A stretch of DNA of 64,000 nucleotides from Proales similis (GCA_019059635.1 JAGVRJ010000001.1:806001-870000), one strand, 5' to 3'; numbered from the stretch's first letter, positions 1 through 12,542 are shown. Notes: generated from the sequence alone by a model not told the origin. Program-made: numbers and translations.

Positions 1-3000
1 AATCCAACTACTTTAAAGCCACTTAAAAGGCTTGAATACTAGCTGTTAGTAAAATAAAAATCAAACTTAACAGAACAAACCTATTCCAAACCTAATATTA
101 TGTGCGAAGAATTTTTCTTACGCACTTTTCCTTTCTTTTAATAAGGTTTCTATTATGGAAAACACAATTAAAAATAGTCTTCAGAAGAATCCAACTGCTT
201 TTAAGCCACTTAAAAGGCTTGAATACTAGCTGTTAGTAAAATAAAAATCAAACTTAACAGAACAAACCTATTCCAAACCTAATATTATGTGCGAAGAATT
301 TTTCTTACGCACTTTTCCTTTCTTTTAATAAGGTTTCTACTATGGAAAACACAATTAAAAATAGTCTTCAGAAGAATCCAACTGCTTTTAAGCCACTAAA
401 AAGGCTTGAATACTTCCTGTAAATAAAATAAAAATCAATCCCAACAGAACAAACCTATTCCAAAACCTAATATTATGTGCGAAGAATTTTTCTACCGCAC
501 TTTTCCTTTCTTTTATTTAGGTTTCTACAGTGGAAAATACGATGAAACATACTCTTAAGAAGAATTAAACTGCTTTTAAGCCACTAAAAAGGCTTGAATA
601 CTTCCTGTAAATAAAATAAAAATCAATCCCAACAGAACAAACCTATTCCAAACCTAATATTATGTGCGAAGAATTTTTCTTACGCACTTTTCCTTTCTTT
701 TAATAAGGTTTCTACTATGGAAAACACAATTAAAAATAGTCTTCAGAAGAATCCAACTGCTTTTAAGCCACTAAAAAGGCTTGAATACTTCCTGTAAATA
801 AAATAAAAATCAATCCCAACAGAACAAACCTATTCCAAACCTAATATTATGTGCGAAGAATTTTCCTTACGCACTTTTACTTCGTTTAATTTATGTTTTT
901 ACAGTGGAAAACACGATGAAACATACTCTTAACAAAAATTCAACTGCTTTTAAGCCACTAGAAATGCTTGAATACTTCCTGTAAATAAAATAAAAATCAA
1001 TCCGACCAGAACAAACCCCTTCCGAAACCTAATATTATGTGCGAAGAATTTTCCTTACGCACTTTTACTTCGTTTAATTTATGTTTCTACAGTGGAAAAC
1101 ACGATGAAACATACTCTTAACAAAAATTCAACTGCTTTTAAGCCACTAGAAATGCTTGAATACTTCCTGTAAATAAAATAAAAATCAATCCGACCAAAAC
1201 AAACCCCTTCCAAAACCTAATATTATGTGCGTAGTATTTTTCTACCGTACTTTTACTTCGTTTAATTTATGTTTCTACAGTGGAAAACACGATGAAACAT
1301 ACTCTTAACAAAAATTCAATTGCTTTTTAGCCATTAGAAATGCTTGAATACTTCCTGTAAATAAAATAAAAATCAATCCGACCAGAACAAACCCCTTCCA
1401 AAACCTAATATTATGTGCGTAGTATTTTTCTACCGTACTTTTACTTCGTTTAATTTATGTTTCTACAGTGGAAAACACGATGAAACATACTCTTAACAAA
1501 AATTCAACTGCTTTTAAGCCACTAGAAATGCTTGAATACTTCCTGTAAATAAAATAAAAATCAATCCGACCAAAACAAACCCCTTCCAAAACCTAATATT
1601 ATGTGCGTAGTATTTTTCTACCGTACTTTTACTTCGTTTAATTTATGTTTCTACAGTGGAAAACACGATGAAACATACTCTTAACAAAAATTCAATTGCT
1701 TTTTAGCCATTAGAAATGCTTGAATACTTCCTGTAAATTAAATAAAAATCAATCCGACCAGAACAAACCCCTTCCAAAACCTAATATTATGTGCGTAGTA
1801 TTTTTCTACCGTACTTTTACTTCGTTTAATTTATGTTTCTACAGTGGAAAACACGATGAAACATACTCTTAACAAAAATTCAACTGCTTTTAAGCCACTA
1901 GAAATGCTTGAATACTTCCTGTAAATAAAATAAAAATCAATCCGACCAGAACAAACCCATTCCGAAACCAAATATAATGTGCGAAGAATTTTCCTAACGC
2001 ACTTTTACTTCGTTTAATTTATGTTTCTACAGTGGAAAACACGATGAAACATACTCTTAACAAAAATTCAACTTCTTTTAAGCCACTAGAAATGCTTGAA
2101 TACTTCCTGTAAATAAAATAAAAATCAATCCGACCAGAACAAACCCCTTCCAAAACCTAATATTATGTGCGTAGTATTTTTCTACCGCACTTTTCCTTTC
2201 TTTGATTAAAGTTTCTACAGTAAAAACACGATGAAACATACTCTTAAGAAGATCTCAACTGCTTTTAAGCCACTAAAAAGGCTTGAATACTTCCTGTAAA
2301 TAAAATAAAAATCAATCCCAACAGAACAAACCTATTCCAAACCTAATATTATGTGCGAAGAATTTTCCTTACGCACTTTTACTTCGTTTAATTTATGTTT
2401 TTACAGTGGAAAACACGATGAAACATACTCTTAACAAAAATTCAACTGCTTTTAAGCCACTAGAAATGCTTGAATACTTCCTGTAAATAAAATAAAAATC
2501 AATCCGACCAGAACAAACCCATTCCGAAACCAAATATAATGTGCGAAGAATTTTCCTAACGCACTTTTACTTCGTTTAATTTATGTTTCTACAGTGGAAA
2601 ACACGATGAAACATACTCTTAACAAAAATTCAACTTCTTTTAAGCCACTAGAAATGCTTGAATACTTCCTGTAAATAAAATAAAAATCAATCCGACCAGA
2701 ACAAACCCCTTCCAAAACCTAATATTATGTGCGTAGTATTTTTCTACCGCACTTTTCCTTTCTTTGATTAAAGTTTCTACAGTAAAAACACGATGAAACA
2801 TACTCTTAAGAAGATCTCAACTGCTTTTAAGCCACTAAAAAGGCTTGAATACTTCCTGTAAATAAAATAAAAATCAATCCCAACAGAACAAACCTATTCC
2901 AAACCTAATATTATGTGCGAAGAATTTTCCTTACGCACTTTTACTTCGTTTAATTTATGTTTTTACAGTGGAAAACACGATGAAACATACTCTTAACAAA

Positions 3001-3990
3001 AATTCAACTGCTTTTAAGCCACTAGAAATGCTTGAATACTTCCTGTAAATAAAATAAAAATCAATCCGACCAGAACAAACCCCTTCCGAAACCTAATATT
3101 ATGTGCGAAGAATTTTCCTTACGCACTTTTACTTCGTTTAATTTATGTTTCTACAGTGGAAAACACGATGAAACATACTCTTAACAAAAATTCAACTGCT
3201 TTTAAGCCACTAGAAATGCTTGAATACTTCCTGTAAATAAAATAAAAATCAATCCGACCAAAACAAACCCCTTCCAAAACCTAATATTATGTGCGTAGTA
3301 TTTTTCTACCGTACTTTTACTTCGTTTAATTTATGTTTCTACAGTGGAAAACACGATGAAACATACTCTTAACAAAAATTCAATTGCTTTTTAGCCATTA
3401 GAAATGCTTGAATACTTCCTGTAAATAAAATAAAAATCAATCCGACCAGAACAAACCCCTTCCAAAACCTAATATTATGTGCGTAGTATTTTTCTACCGT
3501 ACTTTTACTTCGTTTAATTTATGTTTCTACAGTGGAAAACACGATGAAACATACTCTTAACAAAAATTCAACTGCTTTTAAGCCACTAGAAATGCTTGAA
3601 TACTTCCTGTAAATAAAATAAAAATCAATCCGACCAGAACAAACCCATTCCGAAACCAAATATAATGTGCGAAGAATTTTCCTAACGCACTTTTACTTCG
3701 TTTAATTTATGTTTCTACAGTGGAAAACACGATGAAACATACTCTTAACAAAAATTCAACTTCTTTTAAGCCACTAGAAATGCTTGAATACTTCCTGTAA
3801 ATAAAATAAAAATCAATCCGACCAGAACAAACCCCTTCCAAAACCTAATATTATGTGCGTAGTATTTTTCTACCGCACTTTTACTTCGTTTTATTTATGT
3901 TTCTACAGTGGAAAACACGATGAAACATACTCTCAAGAACAATTCAACTGCTTTTAAGCCACTAGAAATGCTTGAATACTTCCTGTAAAT
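1..3990. repeat. Tandem satellite array, ~187-bp monomer
   Basis: About 21 head-to-tail copies of an A+T-rich monomer run from the window edge to about 3990. The phrase AATCCAACTGC or its variants recurs near 1, 188, 375, 563 and 750, giving a period of 187-188 bp. At least three monomer types can be told apart by short signature words near the middle of the unit. The array shows higher-order structure: a three-monomer block recurs at a 562-bp offset (about 1880-2440 and 2442-3000), and a longer block recurs at a 2064-bp offset (839 matches 2903). No open frame of note spans it. The array continues past the left edge, so its true length is unknown. The sequence cannot say whether it is centromeric, pericentromeric or elsewhere. 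Confidence 0.97.
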
Positions 3991-4319
3991 AAATAATATA
4001 AATAATATAATAATTGGTGATCTGGGTGAAAATATCACGCTTGCCCGAATTAAGACAAATTGTATTACTACAAGTTGAAATTATATTACATTTCTTTCCA
4101 AATGAAAGCTTATCAATGTTCCCTATTATGTTTATGCAAATAAACTGGGTCTTAACACTGGGTTTTAACATTAATAGATCATTTTTCAAAAAAGTTTATG
4201 GTAACAATCAAATACCTCATATAATATATGATTTATTGTTCTTTAAGTTCTCTACCGTCCAACTAAATATTTTGCAATTTTTAAGTATCAGTAGTAAATC
4301 GACAGATAATAACTATTAA
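3991..4319. other. Spacer between satellite and snurportin gene
   Basis: A+T-rich unique sequence of about 330 bases separates the last satellite monomer from the snurportin start codon. It includes a short AT run (about 3988-4012). Open frames on both strands here look like chance: they overlap, have A+T-driven composition and match no family I know. It probably holds the snurportin promoter and 5' leader. Confidence 0.6.
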
Positions 4320-5530
4320 ATGGACGAACGTGATGAAAATGTTGATCTAAAAAATGACTTTGAGCGGATGAGTTTATATAAAAAAAAAAGTAAACCGTCA
4401 GATCAGATGCAGCGAAGGATACTATTTCTTGAAAATCAGAAAAGGTAATAATCCATAAAAAAACTAATATTATATTTTCTCAATTTTGTTCAAAGAAAAC
4501 GCGCTGAAAATGTGACGGCATTTAGATCTAAAAATAGCGATCACTTTTCGAATACCCAAAATAAGCGCCACTGCCACAAGTTTTTAAAATTTCAAAATCA
4601 GGTTTTGGTTATTTTCATAATTCCAACTTTGCTATCTTTTAAATTAAATAAAGCTTATGCTTTCGGAGTGGATGGAAGAATCTCCTGAAGATTTATATAA
4701 TGGAAAATGGATTGCTGGTTTTTGTCCTGTTGGAAAGCGTTGCCTGGTGGTTGCAACTGGTGGTCATACATCTGTTTATAATAAAGCAGGCAGACTTATT
4801 GCACGTCATTCATCGGCTCTACCAGGCGGGAACAAGTGGTCAAAAACCGGTAGACTTAAACATTGAGATTAATTATGTCGGACCCTTCAATCACTTTAAG
4901 ATATCACAGAACTTGATTGCATTTACTCTGAATTTGAACGGACATATTTTGTTCTTGATTGTATATCTTGGAAATCACATCAAACGGGTGATTCCGACGT
5001 ATTTATTTTTAAACTTTCATAAGGTTTTGTAAAAACGTAATGTTATACAAGGTTGGGTTCCGATTTTATTGGATAAAGAGTAAACTAAGTGAAAACTCTG
5101 AGCTTGCAGAGAGAACTCAATTAAATCCTGTAAATACTTACCTTACTTTCTTTAAGCTTTTTATAACGTTCAAAGTCATTTTGAACCTATTTAGTACTTA
5201 TTCAAAGAAATACTGAAGCTTGATAGAATTGATTTGATAAGCTCTTTTCTTAATGGTCAAATGCCATATGAAATTGACGGAATTTTATTCTATCACGTTG
5301 AAGGAAGTTACGAGCCTGGTCATACACCGATTGTTTTATGGCTTAAACCCTATATGTTGCCCGAAATATTGGGTATCCCAATACCCTATTCAATTCAAGT
5401 GACCATTCCATCAAACTACAAGAGTGCAAAAGAGGAGATTCAAGAATCTAACAATGAAATGATTCGATTTAAACAACAAATTTATGATAAAAATGAATTT
5501 ATCGATGATGAGAAAAGAATGGATTTATAG
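4320..5530 (+). CDS. SNUPN: Snurportin-1 (m3G-cap snRNP import adaptor)
   Basis: Exons 4320-4444, 4496-4601, 4654-4849, 4910-4998, 5052-5129 and 5195-5530 join in frame to a 309-residue protein; human snurportin-1 has 360. Introns are 51-65 nt. Snurportin-1 binds the trimethylguanosine cap of spliceosomal snRNAs and carries assembled snRNPs into the nucleus with importin-beta. The N-terminal 60 or so residues are basic and resemble the importin-beta-binding segment. The motif FCPVGKRCLVVA (about 98-109) and SALPGGN are strong family signatures, as are YFVLDCISW, GFRFYWIKSKL, PYEIDGILFYH and WLKPYM. Two tryptophans (W96 and W247) sit at the positions of the cap-stacking residues of the human protein. 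The exon 2/3 junction recreates the conserved QLMLSEW. The 3' end lies 140 bp from the convergent fucosyltransferase gene. Confidence 0.93.
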
Positions 5531-5670
5531 GATTCAACTCCTACACCATGTATATTCATCAAAAGAGAAATAACTCTGCTGTGACACTGGAAAATTTTTT
5601 GCAATTATTGATTTTTTTCATTGATTTTTTGAAAAATAATTGATTTGCTCATCAAGCTCTCTGGGTTGTT

Positions 5671-7042
5671 TCATTTGAAAAGACTCCATCGGTATCTTAT
5701 ATCGTGGCATTTTTTATTTATATTCCAGGCTTCGCTGATATGATTTACAATCTCAGGTTCTTTTGTGACCAAATCGTCTAGATGCATTCTTATGCACATG
5801 TCGCATAATGGCAAAAAAAATGACTGATTTTTAAATTTTATGTATTTCTTCCACCTGAAATAGGAGTTGTATTCGGTTTTATTCTGTGATAAATTTTTGA
5901 GATAAATAGCTAAGTCTTCGACTGATTTATAATTTTTAGAATTTATATAAGCGGACTTGGGAACCTAGGAAATAATTTTCATATTTTGGCTTAATGAAAT
6001 TTTATTTAAGTTTACTTACATACAAAGAATAATTACCGCCTCCAAAAACAACGGGTATAATGTTGAGTCTAAGTGTACTGAAGAATTTTTCTGTAATATA
6101 GTCTTCACAAATGCTATTTTCAAAGGCCAAGAAAAATTTGTATTTCTCTCCAATCATCTGCCGACAAGACTCATGCTCGGATGGACATGCTTTCCCGCAT
6201 TTACCATAAATATCTATCGGTACCCATTTCCTTAATTGTCTTATAAGCTCCATTCGATAACTCCGAGCATTGCAATTGGAAATTAAAGCAGCGCCAAAGA
6301 AACTTTTGGTTGAAAAATAGTCATAATGTTCTGAATTATTTTCTGGAATACTCCATTCAAAATAGTTGCTCAAAAAGTAAAAGCTTTCAAAGTTTGAATC
6401 TTGACGATAAGTTGCTGTAAGATTGAATAATCCATCAAATATTGTGGGAACTTTTAAATTTGCTGGCGACTCGTAAAGGAGAAATATCCATTTCTGCCAC
6501 GGTGGGCGATACATTGGAATTCGAATTATTGGCCCACCGTGAGTATATACAACGTAATTTGCTTCAGTAAGTCGTGAGCGATCATCCATTATCTCACAAT
6601 TTACAACTGGACACTTTAAATATTTAAACTGCCCGACTGGTCCCTTATCGAGGAGACTTCTTACAGGTCCAAATGTTGGGTTCCATAACAGAATTTTTTT
6701 TATCGTCGGTCTCGAATTTAGACACTTGGCATTTATAGACTTATTTCGATGCAAGGGAAGGTCTTTAATGGGATATAGTACGTTATCTATGTTTATTTGT
6801 ACATGATTCTCTTGCTCTAAGAATGGCTCACAAGTCCTTTCAAACTCCTGGTTTTTGGTAGCAGTGAAATCTTCATATGTACTGTAGTCAATAAATTGAT
6901 CCTCATTATATTGATAATTCACAATAATCAAAAACATTAAGCTCCAAAATAATAAAAGCATCTTTTTTCTTATTGATCTTGGGAATATTTGGTTTAAATT
7001 TAAGCAGAAGTATTTCGGCATTTTTAGATACAATAGCAACAC
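5671..7042 (-). CDS. Alpha-1,3-fucosyltransferase (GT10), probably core type
   Basis: Two exons, complement(5671..5964, 6020..7042), with a 55-nt intron, encode 438 residues. This is a type II Golgi protein: a short cytoplasmic stem, one membrane anchor (about residues 28-42) and a lumenal catalytic domain. GT10 enzymes move fucose from GDP-fucose to N-acetylglucosamine or N-glycan cores. Diagnostic blocks are WIFLLYESPAN, the GDP-fucose-binding signature FFLAFENSICEDYITEK (about 303-320), and IIPVVFGGGNYSLY, which joins across the intron to VPKSAYINS. A CxxC pair (LCDMC) near the C-terminus is typical of core alpha-1,3-fucosyltransferases of plants and invertebrates. The first Met is used here; residues 8 and 28 are alternative starts. 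Confidence 0.92.
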
Positions 7043-7242
7043 TAAACACAGTATACACAGGTATAAACTGTTGCTTGGAATTTTTACTCTGCTTCTTATT
7101 ATGCCCAGGCGGTTGCTAGAATGATTAACATTTGGCCGTTTATGACATTTAAACTGGTTTCATCTCATAGAGTTTTTTATTCTGATCTTCGGTAGCTGTT
7201 TTAATGATTAAAAATAAAATACTAAAATTACATTAAGTTAAC

Positions 7243-9055
7243 TTAAAGATTATTTCTGCAGCAGTATTTTTCTGGGCACCCTACATTTTCACACCCATTA
7301 GCGGTATTTCTCATCGGCCCGTTTACTATATTGTCACAATAATAAAAGTTTTCACCGTCTAAAAGATGACTAGTGTCTAAGAAAAGGTGCAATCCTCCCG
7401 CAGTCAAATTGAGACAGCCCGAAAGGTTTAAATATTCCAGTGATTCAAGATCGTATTTTGATGCGAGGAAGCTAAAAAATTTAGAATAATTTGATTTGCC
7501 GACCTATTATATTTCTTACCTTAGTCCAAGGTCTGTAATGGACCAACATCCTGATAGATTAAGTGATTTTAGGCCAGGTTGATAGTTAGTATTTGATTTA
7601 GATCGAATAGGCTCTAAAAATAGGCTTCTCTGCTTTTCGTCTGCTAGTAAAAGTCGATCAGAAAGAAGAAGGTTTTTGAAAGCATCATCGCTTAGGTTTT
7701 CGCAACCTTCACAATTCAGGATTCTTATTCTTTCCAAGGACAATCTAATAATGCTTGAATTATTTTTGAATAAAATAAAGATTAATTAAAAAAAATGAAA
7801 ACCCTCTGAAAGTATTGTCTCCTATTTTCGTATAACTTAAATTCAAATCGTTAACGTTCGGGCACATTCGAAGGACTTTACGAATCTTAATTGAATTAAT
7901 TAATTTGATTTTAACTATTTGTTTAATAAATCAACATGTATAAAACTTACTATATTTTGGTTTGTAATTGCACAATTTGTTAAATCTAATTGTTTTACAA
8001 ACTTTCCGACGCTTGGAAGAAGATGCTTTATCCAATACCGAAGTATTTTTGTATGCTGTTTATTACGCATGTTAGTGTTTGTTTCGTTTAATGGTTGGGA
8101 ATTTTCTCGGAAACTTTTAGAAGAAAAAACCCTTGGATCTTTGCACCAATCAAAAAAGTTCAGCTGATACCAATCAGTAGGATCCTTAACTATACGATTC
8201 CATTTTTTACACACTCGAGCTACTTCTAAACGATCAATTATATCAAGATTTCTAAAAATTTTTCCCAATAGTTCATCAGGAATCTGATCGATTTTTGTCT
8301 CAATTGGAACCTCTACATGTTGCTTGTATTCGATATTGGCTATTTTTGAGTCGCGCGGCAGGTAAGAATATTGGGTTCGAATACGTTTTGGAGTATCATA
8401 GGGCGACGAATTAATAGATTTTCGCTTTTGCAGGTGAAGTTTTATCACCATATTTTTCATTTCTAATAGTTCATTCGGGCTAAAATGTTGAAGTAGTAAC
8501 GGCTGAAAAACCTCCTCTTCCTCTTTCATATGAGGTACAAATCGCTGCTTGAATAGATAAATAGCTTTTCTTAGACGGATGCCAAATCCAATCCTTTCGC
8601 TTGTATGTTTTGTTTTGTCTAGAAAAGAATATCCGAGCTTAACAAGTTCTATCAAGGGTGAAAACTCATCTTCTTTGTGGCAATTGCAGACCGCTGAATT
8701 GAATATTTGCATAGCCTTAATTATTAAATAAGCTTTTTAAAGAAATAAGGAATTTATTTCGGCAGATTCATGGCTCACTTTTAATTTTGATTTCAGCTGT
8801 TTCATTATGTGCTCATTTTCGATGTCTTCGTGAGTTTTGAACTCATCAAACACCGCATGCAGATTGTTTAAAAGCAGGAAAAGAGCATCGTTGTCTGAAA
8901 AGTCTGTGATGCTTAGCTTCAAACTTGTTGTAAGAAAATTTGTATGAGAGAAAAAAGAAATTTAATATTACGTTCTTCGCACAAGCATTTACAAGTTGTT
9001 TCATTCGACTATGAGGAATCTTAAAGACATCACATTCATCGGATCGAGGGGCCAT
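7243..9055 (-). CDS. FBXL5: FBXL5: iron-sensing hemerythrin/F-box/LRR protein
   Basis: Six exons, complement(7243..7471, 7520..7753, 7803..7885, 7951..8715, 8779..8916, 8972..9055), give 510 residues (human 691). FBXL5 is the substrate receptor of an SCF ubiquitin ligase that targets iron regulatory proteins and is stabilised by iron. The N-terminal hemerythrin-like domain keeps the expected ligands: His15 in IPHSRMK, the H-E-x-x-E group in KTHEDIENE, and His/Glu in PHMKEEEEVF. The F-box follows (IPDELLGKIFRNLD), then leucine-rich repeats (CPNVNDLNLS, LKSLNLSGCWSITDLGL, LEYLNLSGC). The C-terminus retains cysteines in YYCDN, NGCEN and YCCRNN, matching those reported to bind a [2Fe-2S] cluster in the human protein. 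The acidic linker after the F-box is shorter than in vertebrates. The gene is divergent from the PP2A scaffold gene. Confidence 0.93.
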
Positions 9056-10109
9056 TTCGGTTTTAACCTTAATTTTTTAATAAAACAGAAATATTTAGAA
9101 TTGCCTCAGTTATGATACAGTTCGAGCGTGGTTTAATTATGCGATAAAAATTATGTGAGAATGCTTATTTGATGGCTTAAACATCAAACCCGCCATTTTG
9201 CCTTTTATGCTTTAGGATTTACACATTGCAAAACATATTTAAATTGCTGAATTGACAAAAATTATCCACAAATAAGATTTTTACTCAAATCACTTTGAAA
9301 ATATAACTTATAAGTAATTAAATTTAATATTTGAATTCGTATGTTGTAGTTAAAGTTCTTTATTAAGAGTTGATTCATTTAATAATCAATTTATCATTGA
9401 TTAAACAGAAAATTAAAGCTTTCTTCCTATCTCGGGTTTTTTCCTATTTGTTGACCATTTATTTTCTTCTTTATTGCAATATGCCTTTGTTCATTTCCTA
9501 ATCCGCAAGAGTTCGCTCAGCTACAAAATTGGTAGTCTTGGTTGGATAATGAGGTGCCTTAACAGTTAAATGTTAAAAAATATGGTGAATTGAAAGGAAC
9601 TGACACCAATGACTGCTGGAATAAGCATTATAAATAAAATTCTCTCGAAAGGAAAAAATTCTCATATAATATTTATTATTTGCAAACTATATAGATTCTC
9701 AAAAAGAAAGAAAATATTTGATAAAATCTGTGTTCATTTCAAACGACCAATGCTTTAAATTCGTTTAGCTTTTTGAGGCTTATTTTAGGTAGCGTTGTCA
9801 AACTTTTGGTCATTTAGGACAATTCAATGGACTAGATCGAATTATCTGAACATATTAAAAGCTTGGAGTAATCATGCCAAAATCAAACCGAGTGAAAGCG
9901 GACGTCAATATGCCAGCTCCTTTTTGTTTAGCTTTGTGATACAGTTTTTTTCAGTCATGTACTTTCACTTAGTTTTATCGACTTGCCTAGTCGTTTAAGT
10001 ACTCTCAAGCTTTCCAGTCAACACACTCGCTAGCATTTGTTCATTTACTTGCTATAATCCTAATATAATAAAATTTAATATTTAAATTCTTTAGAAAAGA
10101 CTTAAGAGG
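9056..10109. other. Divergent promoter region of FBXL5 and PP2A-A
   Basis: About 1.05 kb of A+T-rich DNA lies between the two divergent start codons, with no supported gene. A TTCTTTAG acceptor-like string ends at 10094, just 15 bases before the PP2A start. This suggests a leader intron or another splice event in the 5' untranslated region. A 67-residue open frame at 9795-9998 has no family resemblance. Confidence 0.5.
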
Positions 10110-11970
10110 ATGAGTGACGTACAACAACCGCAACAGGCACAGTCCACCGAAACTGTAGACGAGAGTCTATTTCCTATTGCAGTTCTTATTGATGAGCTTC
10201 GACATGACGATGTACAACTTCGTTTAAATAGCATCAAAAAGTTATCTACCATAGCATTGGCTCTTGGAGCAGAAAGAACGCGAAATGAGCTTATGGCCTT
10301 TCTCACTGAGACCATTTATGACGAAGATGAGGTCTTGCTCGCATTAGCTGAACAACTTGGACAATTTACTAGTTTAGTTGGAGGACCTGATTATGTGCAC
10401 TGCTTATTAAGACCACTAGAGAGCTTAGCAACTGTAGAAGAAACAGTTGTTCGTGACAAAGCTGTTGATTCTCTTCGTTTGATTGCCCCTGAACATTCGA
10501 ATAGTGACCTAGAGCAACATTTTGTACCATTGGTCAAGCGATTAGCCCAAGGTGATTGGTTCACGTCTCGTACTTCGGCATGTGGTCTTATCAGTGTTTG
10601 TTATGCACGCGTGTCCAATTCTACCAAAATGGAGCTTCGATCCCTATTCCGAAATCTCTGCTCGGATGATACTCCAATGGTAAGACGGGCGGCGGCTGCA
10701 AAATTTGGTGAAATAGTCAAAGTTGTTGAGCTCGAGAACGTGAAAAACGAGCTGATTCCACTCTACAATAGTCTAGCTATGGACGAACAAGATTCAGTTC
10801 GTTTGCTAGCCGTAGAAGCATGTGTGATTATCGCCTCTCTTTTCAAAACTGATGAAGTTGAACGCTATCTTCTAAGTTCAATCAAACAAGCTATAGAGGA
10901 CAAGTCATGGCGAGTTCGTTATATGGTTGCTGACAAATTCGTAGATCTTCAACAGGCAGTTGGTCCAGAGATAACCAAGAATGAATTAGTGGTAGCTTTT
11001 TCCAACCTTCTGCGTGACACTGAAGCCGAGGTGAGAGCAGCTGCAGCTGGCAAAATAAAAAACTTTTGCCATAATCTGCCGACTGACACGCGCGAGACCA
11101 TCATCATGAACCATGTACTACCCTATGTCAAAGACCTGGTCAACGACTCGAATCAACATGTAAAATCTGCTCTTGCAAGCGTAATAATGGGATTATCACC
11201 AGTTGTGGGCAAGGAAAAAACAATCGAACATTTACTACCCTTATTTCTTGCTCAACTGAAAGATGAGTGCCCTGAAGTGCGACTTAACATAATTTCCAAT
11301 CTCGACTGCGTCAATGAGGTCATTGGCGTAAAAACACTTTCCCAAAGCTTATTACCAGCAATTGTTGACTTGGCTGAAGACTCTAAATGGCGTGTTAGGC
11401 TCGCAATAATTGAGTACATGCCTTTGCTTGCTGGTCAGCTAGGAGTTGAGTTTTTTGACGAAAAGCTCAACACACTATACGCCAACTGGCTTTTGGACCA
11501 CGTTTATGCTATAAGAGAAGCTGCCACTAACAATCTTAAAAAGTTGGTGGATAAATTCGGCCATGAATGGGCTCAAAACACAATTATTCCAAAAGTGTTG
11601 AACATGGCCAGAGATCAAAACTATTTAATCCGGATGACTTGCTTGTTTTGCATCAATGTCTTAGCTCAGTCATGTGGTCAAGAGTTGACTCAAAAAGTTC
11701 TTTTACCAACCGTGCTCAACCTAGCAAACGATCCCGTGGCCAATGTTCGATTCAACGTGGCAAAAACATTGCAAAAAATTCAGCCCGTTTTAAACTCAAA
11801 GTAAGCAAAGCTTTATAGATCTTATCTAAATTTCATTCTAACTTTCTCTGTATAAAAGCACCCTTCAGACTCAAGTTAAACCAAGTTTAGAAAAGCTAAG
11901 CCAAGACCAAGATATGGATGTCAAGTTCTTTTCGGCCGAAGCACTTGAAAAATGTATCCAAGCGATTTAA
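10110..11970 (+). CDS. PPP2R1A: PP2A 65-kDa scaffold subunit A (HEAT repeats)
   Basis: Two exons, 10110..11800 and 11859..11970, with a 58-nt intron, encode 600 residues (human PPP2R1A 589). The A subunit is the horseshoe-shaped HEAT-repeat scaffold that holds the PP2A catalytic C subunit and exchangeable B subunits. The protein begins close to the family start ([19 protein letters not shown]), and repeats with signatures such as [14 protein letters not shown] and [13 protein letters not shown] run to the end. The first exon ends in phase 2 at a GTAAGC donor. The acceptor after ATAAAAG restores [14 protein letters not shown] and the conserved tail [12 protein letters not shown]. Reading straight on from the first exon would stop within one codon, so this intron is needed for the full C-terminus. 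Confidence 0.95.
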
Positions 11971-12542
11971 GCTCCATAAACCCAATTTTATGAGTTTTCC
12001 TTATGAATGAATTACAACATTTCATTGGGTTACTCGGCATAAATCTAGACTGCTTCTTTCTAACCCTGATCTTCATTAATATCTGAATCATCTGAATGTG
12101 ACTCAACTTACTTTATTCTGCCCCATAAGATAACCGCATATCCCTTACAATGCAATAGACCTAATTTTGAACTAAAGCAAACCTCGTAAGTTCGGTTGAA
12201 ATATTGTCAAAATTGCACTAAGTTTCAAATGAACCGAACAAATTTTCTCTAGACGTTCTATCATTCTTATATTTTTCATTTTGCAATCAAGACGAATATA
12301 TTCATATTTTAATAAAATTCAGCATACTCATATCTGAAATAGGATGTTCTCTTACTATAAGGCAAAGAATGCAAAGTACTCAAGATTATTGTGCGAGCTT
12401 TAGTATATTTTGTGAAAAAAAATTTACGCAGAGAACACCACATAGAAAACAGCTTGGTAAAAATGTATCTTCTTTCCAACAAATTATTTGTGTACAATCA
12501 TTTTTTCGTTCAGATTGAGTTTGGTATCAGTAATGTCTTAAA
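11971..12542. other. Convergent 3' flanks of PP2A-A and propeller gene
   Basis: About 570 bases separate the two convergent stop codons. The stretch is A+T rich and holds an AATAAA at 12311-12316 that could serve the PP2A transcript. I see no gene; short open frames on the minus strand look like chance. Confidence 0.5.

Noticed and set aside
1-3990. CRISPR-like array
   Set aside because: The repeats are 187 bp, head-to-tail and without unique spacers, in an animal genome. It is a satellite.
4014-4319. 101-codon open frame at the satellite edge
   Set aside because: A+T-driven, overlaps another open frame on the other strand, no family signature, and ends directly before the real snurportin start.
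8846-9055. FBXL5 exon 1 read through to a 69-residue protein
   Set aside because: Beyond 8972 the frame leaves the hemerythrin homology. A 55-nt intron restores it.
9795-9998. 67-codon open frame between FBXL5 and PP2A
   Set aside because: No homology signature; lies in a divergent promoter region.
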